A DNA stretch of 64,000 nt from RBG-16-34-14 sp963727535 (GTDB lineage: Bacteria > Bacteroidota > Ignavibacteria > Ignavibacteriales > Ignavibacteriaceae). Location: assembly GCA_963727535.1 (NCBI GenBank), contig CAVSGR010000001.1, positions 1,105,197 to 1,169,196 of the forward strand, read 5' to 3'. Made by a program: the position numbers and the translations under genes. Shown in pieces: positions 40,125-49,936 of the stretch. Position 1 is the first letter of the stretch, and every line of letters begins with the position of its first letter. Under the pieces are notes generated by a model. That model was not told the DNA's origin and did not search any database. It saw only the letters and a list, made by a program, of their open reading frames with translations.

Positions 40125-40196
40125 TTTCAAGATATAGGATTATGAATACCTGATACTGGATTCCAACCTTTGGTTGGTAAACCGGATACTTGATAT
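40125..40196. repeat. GATACTGGAT-type repeat with CCAACC palindrome
   Basis: GAATACCTGATACTGGATTC, CCAACCTTTGGTTGG and TAAACCGGATACTTGATA match parts of the array at 47574-47744. The module CCAACC...GGTTGG is shared by both places. Confidence 0.65.
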
Positions 40197-40211
40197 TTAG
40201 TTATAAGAAGA

Positions 40212-40406
40212 GTTCAATCCCTACGGGATTGCAGTAGTCTGGGCTGTCTAACTTTATTTTTACAAACGTTTATTCCCTAACGGGAATAATATCCGAAACC
40301 TTACTCATCTAAGAACAATCAATTTGGGGGTACATCAATCCCATCGGGATTGAACGTTTGTAACTGTAACTAGCCAAAGAAACATACAACTCCGTAGGAG
40401 TTGAAC
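40212..40406 (+). repeat. Composite four-hairpin repeat, copy B
   Basis: It has the same order of modules as copy A, with loops TAC, TAAC, ATC and GTA, and the long-range pair TACAAACGTT (40261) and AACGTTTGTA (40352). Identity to A is high over the second half. It lies in the 530-base gap between the T9SS gene and tex. Confidence 0.85.
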
Positions 40407-40580
40407 ATAAAGGGGAGTTAATTCGATAAACTGGATGCCTGCTACTAAACAGACTTTCGGCTGGAACTACATCCGCTTATATTTGCAGTTGCTATAATTA
40501 TTCACTTATAATTCAGATTCCGGATATTCCGGTAAACCGAAATTCCGGAATGACACATTAAAATATATTTTTAGAAAACA

Positions 40581-42711
40581 ATGACAGAAACTCTTGTTAA
40601 ACATATAAGCAGTTCACTTTCAATAAGTAAGTCACAGGTTTCAAATACGGTTAAGCTGTTAGAGGAAGGGGCAACGATTCCTTTTATTTCGCGTTACAGG
40701 AAAGAAGCTACCGGCAGTCTTGATGAAACAGAAGTATCGGCTATTGAAAAAGAATGGAAACGGCTGCTGGAATTGGTTAAGAGACGTGAAGCCATTCTTA
40801 AAAGCATCAACGACCAGGAATTGTTAACTCCTGAGTTGGAAGAGAAAATTAATAACTGCTGGGAAATGACGGAGCTTGAAGATATTTATCTCCCATACAA
40901 ACCGAAAAGAAAAACAAGAGCAAGTGCAGCGCGGGAAAAAGGATTGGAACCTCTTGCAGAAATAATAATGACGCAGAAGGAAGAACAGATAGAATCGATT
41001 GCAGGAAAATATATAAACGATGAAGTACCGGATATTGAAACAGCATTAGCAGGTGCAAGAGATATTATTGCAGAATGGATTAACGAAAATGCAGAAGCGC
41101 GTAATAAAATCAGGCAATTATTCGAGCGCGATGCAATAATAAGTTCAAAAGTGGTTGAGAAAAAGAAAGATGAAGGAACGAAGTACAGCGACTACTTTGA
41201 TTTCAGCGAACCGTTAAAACGCTGTGCAGGTCATCGCCTGCTTGCTATCCGCAGAGCAGAACAGGAAGGGATTTTGCGTGTATCGATTTCGATAGATAAT
41301 GAATCCGCAATTGAAAGTCTTGATAAAATCTTTATAAAAAATAAAAATGAATCTGCCACGCAGGTCGGGTTGGCAATTAAAGATGCTTATAAAAGATTAT
41401 TAGCCTCATCGATTGAAACTGAATTTAGGAACAGTTCCAAAGCCAAAGCCGATGAGGAAGCAATTCGTGTATTTTCCGAAAACTTGCGCCAATTACTTTT
41501 AGCTCCTCCGCTCGGACAAAAAGTTACGATGGCAATCGATCCCGGTTTCAGAACGGGCTGCAAGCTTGTTTGCCTCGATCAGCAGGGAAACTTGTTACAT
41601 CACTCAACAATCTTTCCTCATCCTCCACAGCCGAAAGCAGATGAAGCATCGGAAAAAGTAAAAGAGCTTATTAAAAAATATAAGATAGAAGCAATCGCTA
41701 TTGGAAACGGAACCGCAGGCAGAGAGACGGAACGTTTTATTAAATCACTGATTGATAAATCAGGAATAACAGAAGTGTTTATGGTGAACGAAGCAGGCGC
41801 ATCGATTTATTCTGCATCGGAAACGGCGAGAGAAGAATTCCCCGATCTCGACCTGACTTACCGCGGCGCAATTTCTATTGGAAGAAGATTGATGGATCCG
41901 CTTGCCGAGCTTGTTAAAATCGACGCCAAGTCAATCGGAGTTGGACAATATCAACACGATGTTGACCAGGATAATTTAAAAGATGAACTTGGACCACGTT
42001 GTTACTTCCGTTGTAAACAAGGTCGGAGTAAATTTAAATACTGCAAGCAAGCATTTGCTAAGTTATGTTTCCGGCATAGGACCAAAGCTTGCAAAATCAA
42101 TAACGAACTACCGGCGTGAAAACAAAATTTTTCATTCACGTAAAGAACTGATGAAGGTAGGCGGACTTGGAGCAAAAGCGTTTGAACAGTCTGCGGGATT
42201 TTTAAGAATTCCCGGCGCAGAAAATCCTCTTGATAACAGCGCAGTTCATCCTGAAAGTTATTCTATTGTTTCAAAGATGGCAAAGGATTTATCTCAACCG
42301 GTAAAATCATTAATTGAAGATGCAAAAATACGTCAGCATATTGATATAAATAATTACGTAACCGACGCTGTTGGTTTGCCGACTTTAAAAGATATAATGC
42401 AGGAACTTGAAAAACCCGGACTTGATCCACGTGGTAAAGCAGAAGTGTTTTCATTTTCCGAAACGATTAATGAAATAACAGATTTAAAACCCGGAATGCG
42501 TTTGCCGGGCATTGTAACTAATCTTACAAAGTTCGGTGCTTTTGTAGATATCGGGATAAAGGAAAACGGTTTGCTGCATATTTCTCAAATAACAGATCGT
42601 TTTATTAAAGATCCCGCTGAAGTTTTAAAGTTAGATCAGAAAATAACCGTGCGTATAGTTGATATCGATGTTGAGAGAAAACGGATTCAGTTGAGTATGA
42701 AGGAGGGGTAG
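40581..42711 (+). CDS. tex: Tex-family RNA-binding protein, one frameshift
   Basis: The protein has about 710 residues. The N-terminal helix-turn-helix region (SISKSQVSNTVKLLEEGATI, PFISRYRKEATGSLDE) is the family hallmark. A YqgF-like RNase H fold (TMAIDPGFRTGCKLVCLD), helix-hairpin-helix (KHLLSYVSGIGPKLAKSI) and C-terminal S1 domain (GIVTNLTKFGAFVDIGIKEN) follow. The frame shifts near 41990 at a GG doublet; dropping one G gives KDELDHVVTSVVNKVG, which matches the family. Tex proteins bind nucleic acid and tune transcription. Length is typical once joined. Confidence 0.95.
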
Positions 42712-42829
42712 GTTGCGTAAGTGAAAGTCTTAATAAAATAATCGTAAGGGATTAAACAAGAGGAGTGATTGTTATAATTCCGTCAAGAAATGGTTCTTGG
42801 CAGCAAGGGAAGGAATGTTTTAAGAACTC

Positions 42830-43078
42830 CTATTTATAAATATCTTTTCGATGACCGATTCGTAATACGATTACCTTACCATCTTCAATATCAAAAATAA
42901 CTCTGTAGTCCCCAACTCTAAATCTATAACTCCCAATTATTGGAGTAGATAATTTCTTGCTGCTACCGATAGGATCATTTGTTAAAAGCTTAATCTTGTC
43001 CCCTATTCTGGTCTTTTCTTTTGAACCAATTTTTTCAAGATCTTTTAACGCTCTTTTAGTAATGAGGATTTTATACAT
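42830..43078 (-). CDS. RelE/ParE-type toxin
   Basis: The protein has 82 residues. The RelE fold is clear: YKILITKRALKDLEKI, IKLLTNDPIG, SYRFRVGDYRVIFDIEDG and IVLRIGHRKDIY. The Arg in RFRVGDYR and the late His-Arg are typical of ribosome-dependent RelE mRNA interferases. Its start shares one base with the antitoxin stop, so they are coupled. It lies at the edge of the defence operon. Confidence 0.9.
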   Translation of the reverse strand: MYKILITKRALKDLEKIGSKEKTRIGDKIKLLTNDPIGSSKKLSTPIIGSYRFRVGDYRVIFDIEDGKVIVLRIGHRKDIYK

Positions 43079-43269
43079 CAGAAAGTTTCATCATAGTTCT
43101 TATAATCCCCCGCTTTATAATCTTCCCTGGCTTCTTTAACAGAATTAACGTATTCTTTACTTGAAAGAGCTTTTAAATCTTCAAGATAATCTTCCATAGC
43201 TTCCTGAACAGTTTTAGATATTAAATCCTTTAATTCATCTATTGTTAAATCAGAAATCTTTGTATTCAT
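43078..43269 (-). CDS. Antitoxin partner of the RelE-type toxin
   Basis: The protein has 63 residues. It is acidic and mostly helical: LTIDELKDLISKTVQEAMED then YLEDLKALSS, with a Glu/Asp/Tyr-rich tail (EDYKAGDYKNYDETF) that probably wraps the toxin. The position directly before the toxin, with a one-base overlap, is the usual antitoxin-first order. It probably represses its own promoter. Confidence 0.85.
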   Translation of the reverse strand: MNTKISDLTIDELKDLISKTVQEAMEDYLEDLKALSSKEYVNSVKEAREDYKAGDYKNYDETF

Positions 43270-43329
43270 TTTTTTACTCCTTATAAAGGCTTAATATTTT
43301 ATTAAGCTTAATATAAATTTAAACATAAG

Positions 43330-43355
43330 TAGGGACAAGTCGCGACTTGTCCCTA
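43330..43355. repeat. Perfect 26-bp palindrome (TAGGGACAAGTCG / CGACTTGTCCCTA)
   Basis: This is a perfect inverted repeat without loop, 60 bases upstream of the antitoxin start on the minus strand. It could be an operator for the antitoxin or a REP-like element. The match is exact and so unlikely by chance. Confidence 0.7.
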
Positions 43356-43390
43356 CAACCTGAAAACAGGATTGAATCTTTTATATTAGG

Positions 43391-43551
43391 GTGCGTGGAC
43401 TTCCCCCGGTCACGGTTATGGTACCGTTATCTACAGTGGTTTGCAATGTTTTGGCGAGATTATGAAAAACTGGGGTTAAGGTTAGTGTCCGGAGGAAGTC
43501 ACCAACCCCGCCAAAGGTAGGCAGGCATTTGGTGACTTGGGGAAGTGCAAC
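43391..43551. repeat. Hairpin-rich, GC-richer segment with nested inverted repeats
   Basis: AAGTCACCAA at 43496-43505 pairs with TTGGTGACTT at 43529-43538. The outer ends GGACTTCCCC (near 43398) and GGGGAAGTGC (near 43539) are also inverted. It is compact and GC-richer than its surroundings. It resembles a non-coding mobile or REP-like unit; I see no gene in it. Confidence 0.5.
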
Positions 43552-43594
43552 TATTTATTGTGAAATAACAAAAATTGGAGTATTAAAGAAGGGC

Positions 43595-44785
43595 TTAATA
43601 ATAATTCCTATTAAAATAATTATTTGTTCTATTTTTTGTTGCTTTATTGATACTTGAATGACCTTCATTATCTATTATGACTTCATAAAGTGTGACCAAA
43701 TTAGTTTTGTCATAAAAATATTTACTATGAGTCGTAAAGAAAAATTGATTTATCTTGTTGTTAGTTGTCTTATTTATTTCATCACTTAAAAATTTTATTA
43801 GCTCTAGTTGATACAGTGGAGATAAATTTAATTCCAGTTCTTCTATTAATATAATTTTTGAGTTGGTACTAAATATTTTTACTAAGATATACAGAAGTTG
43901 TTGTATCCCAGAACCATAATTACTCAAAGGATATCTTATTCCCTCTCCCATTCTTTAACATTAATTCATATCTATCATTGAATTTTGTAAATCCAATTTC
44001 AGGTTTTTCTAATGGCGAATTTAACAGATGAGACTTTAGTATTTCAACTCCCCCATCTTTCACCTTAAAGGAATCAATAGCTGATAAAAAGATTCCATGA
44101 ATTTATCATAATCATAAAGATATAATTCAAATAATGAATTCCTAAAAGACGTAGGAACAATTTCTCCATTTTCTTCAATGTCTTTCATAAAAGTATCACT
44201 TGCAACAATTCTATTACTGTCTAAAAACAAAATACAATTATTTAATTCTTTTAGTATTCCGTCAAAATGTTCTTGCGAAAGACTTTTATTATTAGGGAAA
44301 TATTCGCCTTCCTCAAAAATTATTTTATTATTCATTTGTACTTGCTTCAAATTAATTCTTGAAGTCGTTTTGTTTGTAGATTCAAAATTACCACGTATAA
44401 AAATGTTAGAATTATCTCTATTACTAATAATTTTTTCTTTAGTAAGTTCCGAAATAAAAGGGATCTCTTTTTTAGAAAGTTCGAGCGTTACATCAAATTC
44501 AATTGGAATATCCATATTATTATTAAAATAAATATATGGGAGATCACTAATTTCACCTTCCCAGAAATTAGTAAGGTTAGTAACCTGTCTACGATTCTCT
44601 TCTCCCGTTCCTACCTTTACTTGTTGTCCAAAAGATTTAGTTTGAAACACTAGGTTTAGAAACTTTAACATATTTGATTTTCCACTATTATTAAGTCCAA
44701 AAACCATATTAATATTGCCAAATTTTGAAGCAGGGAAATTGTATAAGCTTTTAAAATTTCTAATCTGAAATGATTTTATTTTCAT
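43595..44785 (-). CDS. AAA15/OLD-like ATPase of the defence operon, two frameshifts
   Basis: The protein has about 395 residues. It begins KIKSFQIRNFKSLYNF, the usual start of RecF/OLD-like AAA proteins, with Walker A GLNNSGKSNML (about 30-40). After frame shifts near 44088 (a run of five A) and near 43930, the C-terminal half has the signature LSNYGSGIQQLLYIL, Walker B IILIEELELNL and the H-loop FFTTHSKYF. No TOPRIM domain follows. Such ATPases drive anti-phage systems, usually with a nuclease. It is the last gene of the operon, 54 bases after the GHKL gene. Confidence 0.8.
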
Positions 44786-44839
44786 TTTTAACCTATATAA
44801 TCTTGAAATGTAATTAATATATTCCCTTATTAATTTTAT

Positions 44840-46364
44840 TTAAAAGTTGATTGGTTTATATTTTTTTTTCTTTAGATTCAAAGCTAAAATTAGATGAAAC
44901 CTAAAAAATACATCAGTATACTTTTTACCTTTAAATAAGGGATAATTTTTATTTATTAATATTTTTTTGTTCTTAAGAAGAATAGCTGGGAAATTAGTAT
45001 TTTCATATTCCCAACTGCCTAATTCAAGATTGTAATTTGTATTTCCGAAATCTAATTTTCTCTGGAAATGTTCATTATCTATTAGAAATGATAATTGTCT
45101 TATTTTCTTTGTTTACTTGAATTGGTTCTTCATTCTTATCTAAATTATTTCCTTATTACTTTGAAAACCTCTATCTTGGAGTTTGTTTATTTTTTGCAAA
45201 GTACTTTTGGAATCGATTGATTTTAGATCTTTTAATCGATCAACTTGTTTTGGCTTCTTTTGAAAATGTATTTATATCGTAAGTCTGAGTAGCAAGATTA
45301 ACAAGTCGTTTTTTAAAATATTCTTTTAGTTTTTCATAGTCCTCATCGTAATTAAATTTATCTCGATCTAATGAAATCAAATCGTTTAGCCCGTCAATTA
45401 TTATGTATATCTCCAGGTAAGATGAGTCAAACTTGCACGCGTACCAGATTCTGTACCCGCCCAAAGGTTTCTCTTTGACCAACACCTACGTTTAAATTTC
45501 TAACTTTTAAAATCTCTTGCCTCTAAAGGATGAATCACATTATAATTTGTGGCAATAAAATATTTGAAATTTTATTTTCCCGATATTATTAAACTTTCCG
45601 GAATGTGTTTCTAATATAGTTTTTGCATGTACATTACGTTTTATTGTAGTATTATTAATTTTTACTATAAAAGGTTATTTTCGAATGATATTCAAATATT
45701 TTTCTAAAATCTTCATTAAGCATACTCAACAGGTAAGTCTTCAGACAACATCCAAGTTAATTGATCCATAGGTTTCCAATTTTTTATTGAGAACCTATTA
45801 GATGAGACCTTATATTTTGGATAAAAAAATTGATTAGTTAGTTCGGTAAATCCTCGCATTACAATTTTCGTAAATTGCTTATTGAATATTGTTCTGTCTA
45901 TTTTTTTTCCACCAGGTATTTGAATTTTTTCTACTTTTATTAACTCATTCGTTTTTGAAAAATAATTAGCACTTGGAATGTTAGCATAAACAATTTCATT
46001 TGACCCCCGTTTTACGATTCAATGTAATAATTTTTACAAATGGAAATACAGAAAGAAAACCAACACCGAACTGACCGATGATTTTTCTTCCAGAAACTGT
46101 TTCGCCTTCTTTCTCGCGTGATTGGAATGCTATCCTTAAATAAAAATCAAAATGTAATTCTGACATACCGTGTCCATTATCTTCTATAGTAATCAGTTCT
46201 CTTTTTAAATCAATAGTCACATCAACTTTATTAGCATCGGCATCATAAGAATTAACAATCAATTCTTTAAGAGCTTTGGGGAAATTTTCATAGGTTGCCC
46301 CACTTAATAGTTTTACTATTCTTTTATCAACTCTTATTGATTTCGGCCGAATTTGTTCTATCAT
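44840..46364 (-). CDS. GHKL (Hsp90/MORC/MutL-type) ATPase of the defence operon, frameshifted
   Basis: The protein has about 508 residues over several frames. The N-terminal Bergerat ATP site is complete: KALKELIVNSYDADA (E..N..D), TIEDNGHGMS (DxGxG) and IGQFGVGFLSVFP. Reading on by hand gives SNEIVYANIPSANYF, FTKIVMRGFTELTNQFF, then NLNVGVGQRE and the segment YLEIYIIIDGLNDLISLDRD, KFNYDEDYEKLKEYF, which resembles the transducer part of bacterial MORC/Hsp90-like proteins. The C-terminal segment (about 44840-45220) is weakly conserved and might hold a nuclease; I see no motif. The start shares ATGA with the methylase stop. At least four indels are needed. Confidence 0.75.
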
Positions 46365-47437
46365 AAACCTACAATAAGTACTTCTCTATTATTGAGTGAG
46401 TCTCCATTTTGATGATTTAACGCATATTTGTAATGTATACTTCTAGTATATACTTTTTTTTCCTTTTTTTTAATAAAGTAACTATCGTTTCAATCGATGG
46501 TATTCCACCCTTTTTATAAGAAACAATAATCTTTGATTGCTTAAATTTCTCAAACAGTTTATCAAATGATTCTATTAAATCTTCAGAACCAAATTCATTA
46601 CAATCTTTGTCATATTTAAATCTTTTATTTATTGTTTCATATATCAATTAAATTTTCCCAACTATCATAATTTGCCAACCCTTCTAAGAAATGGTATGTC
46701 CTATTGTAAAATGAAGTCTCGTTTGATGAATTTTTTCGAAAATATGGCGGATCAAAGTAAACCAAATCAAAATTATCGTCAGGTAAATTATATACAGAGT
46801 CATTAACAGCGACGCATTTTTTTGAATTATCAAAAATCAATTTATTCGCTTCTTCAATAAACTTAAAAAAGTAATTGTCGAAATGCTTATTCCACGTATG
46901 AAAATTACCAAATGATCTTTCAACTTTATTTTTTCTTAAGTATAAATTTTTTCTGTGAAATAAATTAAATGGCCTTTTAATCAAACACGCTTGAAATAAA
47001 GCATAAAATGCTAATGCTTTTTTATATTCTAAAATATCTTTTGTATAGGAATCATTGTTGATTAATGCAACTGTGTCGTCAATCCATTTGTTTTCACTTG
47101 GATAATAATAAATATCCTTAAAAAAATCCTGAACAATTTTTGTTTTGGATTCATACTTTAATTATGAATAACATTAAATCCTTTTGATTAAGAATTATAT
47201 CATTATTCTCTATTAGGCTTTCCCGATATAATAATTAAACTTTAAATTGTCATTATAAGTTACTGCCTTTCCCATTTTTTTAAATAGATAACTTACTGAA
47301 GCCGTCCCTCCAAATCCGTCAAGAACCGTATTAAATTTTAAATCTTTTATTACATTAAAAATCCAAGGAATAATTTTCCTCTTACTTCCTTGGAATCTGG
47401 TTGAAGGGAATTTTGTGAAATCAATTGAAAGAGGCAT
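46361..47437 (-). CDS. D12-class DNA N6-adenine methyltransferase of the defence operon, frameshifted
   Basis: The protein has about 358 residues. SIDFTKFPSTRFQGSKRK near the start, motif I VLDGFGGTASVSYLF and the catalytic DPPY (FDLVYFDPPYFRKNS) mark an adenine methylase of the D12 class. Reading through breaks near 47215-47160, 46640 and 46470 gives TKIVQDFFKDIYYYPSENKW, ALFQACLIKRPFN, then KRFKYDKDCNEFGSED and the C-terminus YKYALNHQNGDSL, NNREVLIVGL. It is the first gene of the operon and would protect host DNA if the partners attack unmodified DNA. Confidence 0.82.
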
Positions 47438-47573
47438 TTACATTAAAATTAAATGTTTATTTAAAATATAATACTATTTATCCTTAATTGTCACAGTTAT
47501 TAGGTTGTTTGTTGTAATACGGGGTGTTACACCATTTTCAAAAGCAAACTTAGGTTAATTGCTAAACAGTTTC

Positions 47574-47744
47574 AAGATGCAGGATGCCGGATTCCAGATG
47601 CCGGATACCGGATACCGGATGCCAACCTTCGGTTGGTAAACCAGATACCGGATGCCGGATTCTTGATACCGAATACCGGTTGCTAGATACTAGTTACTGG
47701 ATACTAGTTCCAACCTACTGTTGGTAAACTGGATACTTGATACT
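47574..47744. repeat. Degenerate tandem array of GGATACCGGATGC-type units
   Basis: About fifteen imperfect units of GATACCGGAT or GATGCCGGAT follow one another, broken by the palindromic module CCAACC...GGTTGG twice. Copies of parts occur at 40125. It fills much of the gap between the methylase and the rubrerythrin terminator. No gene is seen. Confidence 0.75.
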
Positions 47745-47758
47745 ATATGGAAAAAGAA

Positions 47759-47792
47759 AAACCCGCACCATTTTACTGCTGCGGGTTTTCGG
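47759..47792. terminator. Terminator downstream of the rubrerythrin gene
   Basis: AAAACCCGCA / CTGCGGGTTTT with an eleven-base centre is followed by runs on both sides, so it may end transcription from either direction. It lies 19 bases past the rubrerythrin stop on the minus strand. Confidence 0.8.
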
Positions 47793-47810
47793 TGATTTGT
47801 GGTAGAGAAT

Positions 47811-48437
47811 TTAATTTATTTCTAAAAACCTGTCTTTTGAGGTCATTGATATGCCGCACCTGTTTGGTGCAGTATCAGCATAAGTATTTCCGCAGGTGGG
47901 ACAAACATAATAGTTAGACGGCAGCGAAGATTCCTGTTTATCATTGAGTTTGCTTAGAGCATCTTTATAAAGCTCTTTATGTTTCATTTCAGTCTTGTAT
48001 GCATAATTGAAGGAGATAGTTGCAAGGTTAACATTTCCTTCACTTGCTGTTTTAATGAAATCCGGATACATTGTTGCTACTTCGTAAGATTCCCCGTTTA
48101 TTGCATCCTGCAAATTTTCCTTTGTTGATTTAACGCTATACTCCGGCTTGAAATCATCCATTTTAATTTCAAGCTGCCCAAGAACAGCCCTGTGATTATT
48201 TGCATGTATTCCTTCCGATTTTGAAGCAGCTTCAAAAAGCAATGCGATTTTATCGTTTCCTTCCTCTTTGGCTTTTTTAGAATAAGCAAGATATTTTGCA
48301 CTCGCAGTAGTTTCACCAATAATGGCTGCTTTAAGGTTGTCAACGGTTTTGATAGCAGAACTGTTTGCTGGTGTAAAATTGAAATTTATCACGGCAAAAA
48401 TAAGTATTGCCGGTATTACAAAGATCATTCTCTTCAT
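47811..48437 (-). CDS. Exported rubrerythrin-like protein
   Basis: The protein has 208 residues. The N-terminus is a signal peptide (MKRMIFVIPAILIFAVINF, cleavage near residue 27), unusual for rubrerythrins, which are mostly cytoplasmic. The ferritin-like di-iron domain (about 30-165) has AAIIGETTASAKYLAYSKKA and the ligand helices EAASKSEGIHANNH and KTEMKHKELY. The C-terminal knuckle YVCPTCGNTYADTAPNRCG has three of the four expected Cys; the last reads ISM. It likely removes peroxide in the periplasm. It is followed by a strong terminator. Confidence 0.85.
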   Translation of the reverse strand: MKRMIFVIPAILIFAVINFNFTPANSSAIKTVDNLKAAIIGETTASAKYLAYSKKAKEEGNDKIALLFEAASKSEGIHANNHRAVLGQLEIKMDDFKPEYSVKSTKENLQDAINGESYEVATMYPDFIKTASEGNVNLATISFNYAYKTEMKHKELYKDALSKLNDKQESSLPSNYYVCPTCGNTYADTAPNRCGISMTSKDRFLEIN

Positions 48438-48550
48438 TTTTAGTTCCTTTCTGTAATTATTTGTCTGATTGACTTAATCAAAATTAAACAGGGAACCTAA
48501 AACGAATCTTAATCCATTCTTAGAATATGCTTAAAATATTATAGATGGCT

Positions 48551-49936
48551 TTACTTTTTAATTTGAAAGGTAAATGTAGTGCCGGATGAAGGTTTGCTTT
48601 CCACGTGTAGATCAATATCCTGAAGCTCACAGAATTTTTTTACAATAGATAATCCAAGTCCGAATCCTCCTGCTTCGGAATTACGCGATTCATCAGTTCT
48701 GTAAAACCGGTCGAATATTTTTTTTACCTGCTCTTCCGACATTCCAATTCCTTTGTCTTTTATTGTGCATTCAAGAAAAGTTTGGTAATCATTTAACTGA
48801 ACATTTATTTCAGACCGGCTGCCCGAGTATTTTATAGAATTGGTAATCACATTTTCAAAAATTATTTCCATCATCGATTCGTCAACAACTGCAGAAGTGT
48901 TGCCATTTCCATTAATGTTTACTTTTATCTCTTTATCAAACAGGATGGGTTCCAGACGATTAATTGTACCGGCAAATAAATTTTTCACATCAACATTTGA
49001 TTTATTAGGCAGTACTTTACCTGAATCATACTTTGCCAAAAATAGCAACTGATCAATCAATCTTGTCATCCTGTCAGATTCTTTAATACAGTAATTTATT
49101 TTTTCTTCATACTGTTTTACTTCCCTCGGTTTTCGTATTAAAACTTCGAGAGTACCTTTTATTACCGAAAGCGGGGTTCTTAGCTCGTGTGAGGCATCTG
49201 ATGTAAATTGTTTTTCACGAAGCAGGTTATCCTCTAGCCTGTCGAGCAATTCATTTATTGTAGAAATAAGCAGATAGATTTCATCTTTATTTTCAGGCAG
49301 TCTGATTCTTTCCTGTAAATTCTCTTTAGTAATCCTGTTTGCTGTTTGTATAACATTATTAACCGGGGCAATTGCTTTTCCGGCAATATATCTTGTGGCG
49401 AAAAACAATATAAATAATATTACAGGGAATGATATAAAGAGAACTTTTTTCAGATTCTCAAGTACCAGTTCGGATTCCTCTAAAGGAATTGCAACTAATA
49501 GATAAGCAATTTTTTTACCGCTGTTATTTAAGATAGGAGACTGTACCTGGTAAACTGATGATTTAGAAAGTATTGTATTCAGGTAATACCTCGGTAAAGT
49601 CGTGTTGTAATATCTAAGGCTGTCATTCAAAAGATTGGAAGTCTTCTTTATTGTTTTCCCGTTAATGTCAGTCACCTGTATAAAAGTCGGGTTAACTTCA
49701 ATTTGTTTGTGTTCTCCTTCATTCCATTCTAGTGAATTTGTAAAAATTAATTGATCGCTGTCTGTTATGTGAATACTATTGCTTAATTCACTTAGCTCTG
49801 CATTAAGGTCATCTTTTAAATGTGAATAGACTGTGTTATATACAGTCCAGTAAATTGCAATAAAGAGTGAAATGATTATAAGAGCCGTAGCAAAAAGATA
49901 GTATGCCGCAACCCTGTTTTTAAATGTAATAATCAA
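48551..49936 (-). CDS. CusS/ArlS-type sensor histidine kinase
   Basis: The protein has 461 residues. Two membrane helices (about 8-30 and 165-185) frame a periplasmic sensor. HAMP follows (about 185-240), then HisKA FTSDASHELRTPLSVI with the phospho-His, and the ATPase boxes ENVITNSIKYS, IKDKGIGMSEEQ and GGFGLGLSIVKKF. The start is TTG at 49936, sharing TTGA with the stop of the OmpR-type regulator. The pair is co-translated. The sensed signal is unknown; metal or envelope stress is common for this class. Confidence 0.93.
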   Translation of the reverse strand: MIITFKNRVAAYYLFATALIIISLFIAIYWTVYNTVYSHLKDDLNAELSELSNSIHITDSDQLIFTNSLEWNEGEHKQIEVNPTFIQVTDINGKTIKKTSNLLNDSLRYYNTTLPRYYLNTILSKSSVYQVQSPILNNSGKKIAYLLVAIPLEESELVLENLKKVLFISFPVILFILFFATRYIAGKAIAPVNNVIQTANRITKENLQERIRLPENKDEIYLLISTINELLDRLEDNLLREKQFTSDASHELRTPLSVIKGTLEVLIRKPREVKQYEEKINYCIKESDRMTRLIDQLLFLAKYDSGKVLPNKSNVDVKNLFAGTINRLEPILFDKEIKVNINGNGNTSAVVDESMMEIIFENVITNSIKYSGSRSEINVQLNDYQTFLECTIKDKGIGMSEEQVKKIFDRFYRTDESRNSEAGGFGLGLSIVKKFCELQDIDLHVESKPSSGTTFTFQIKK

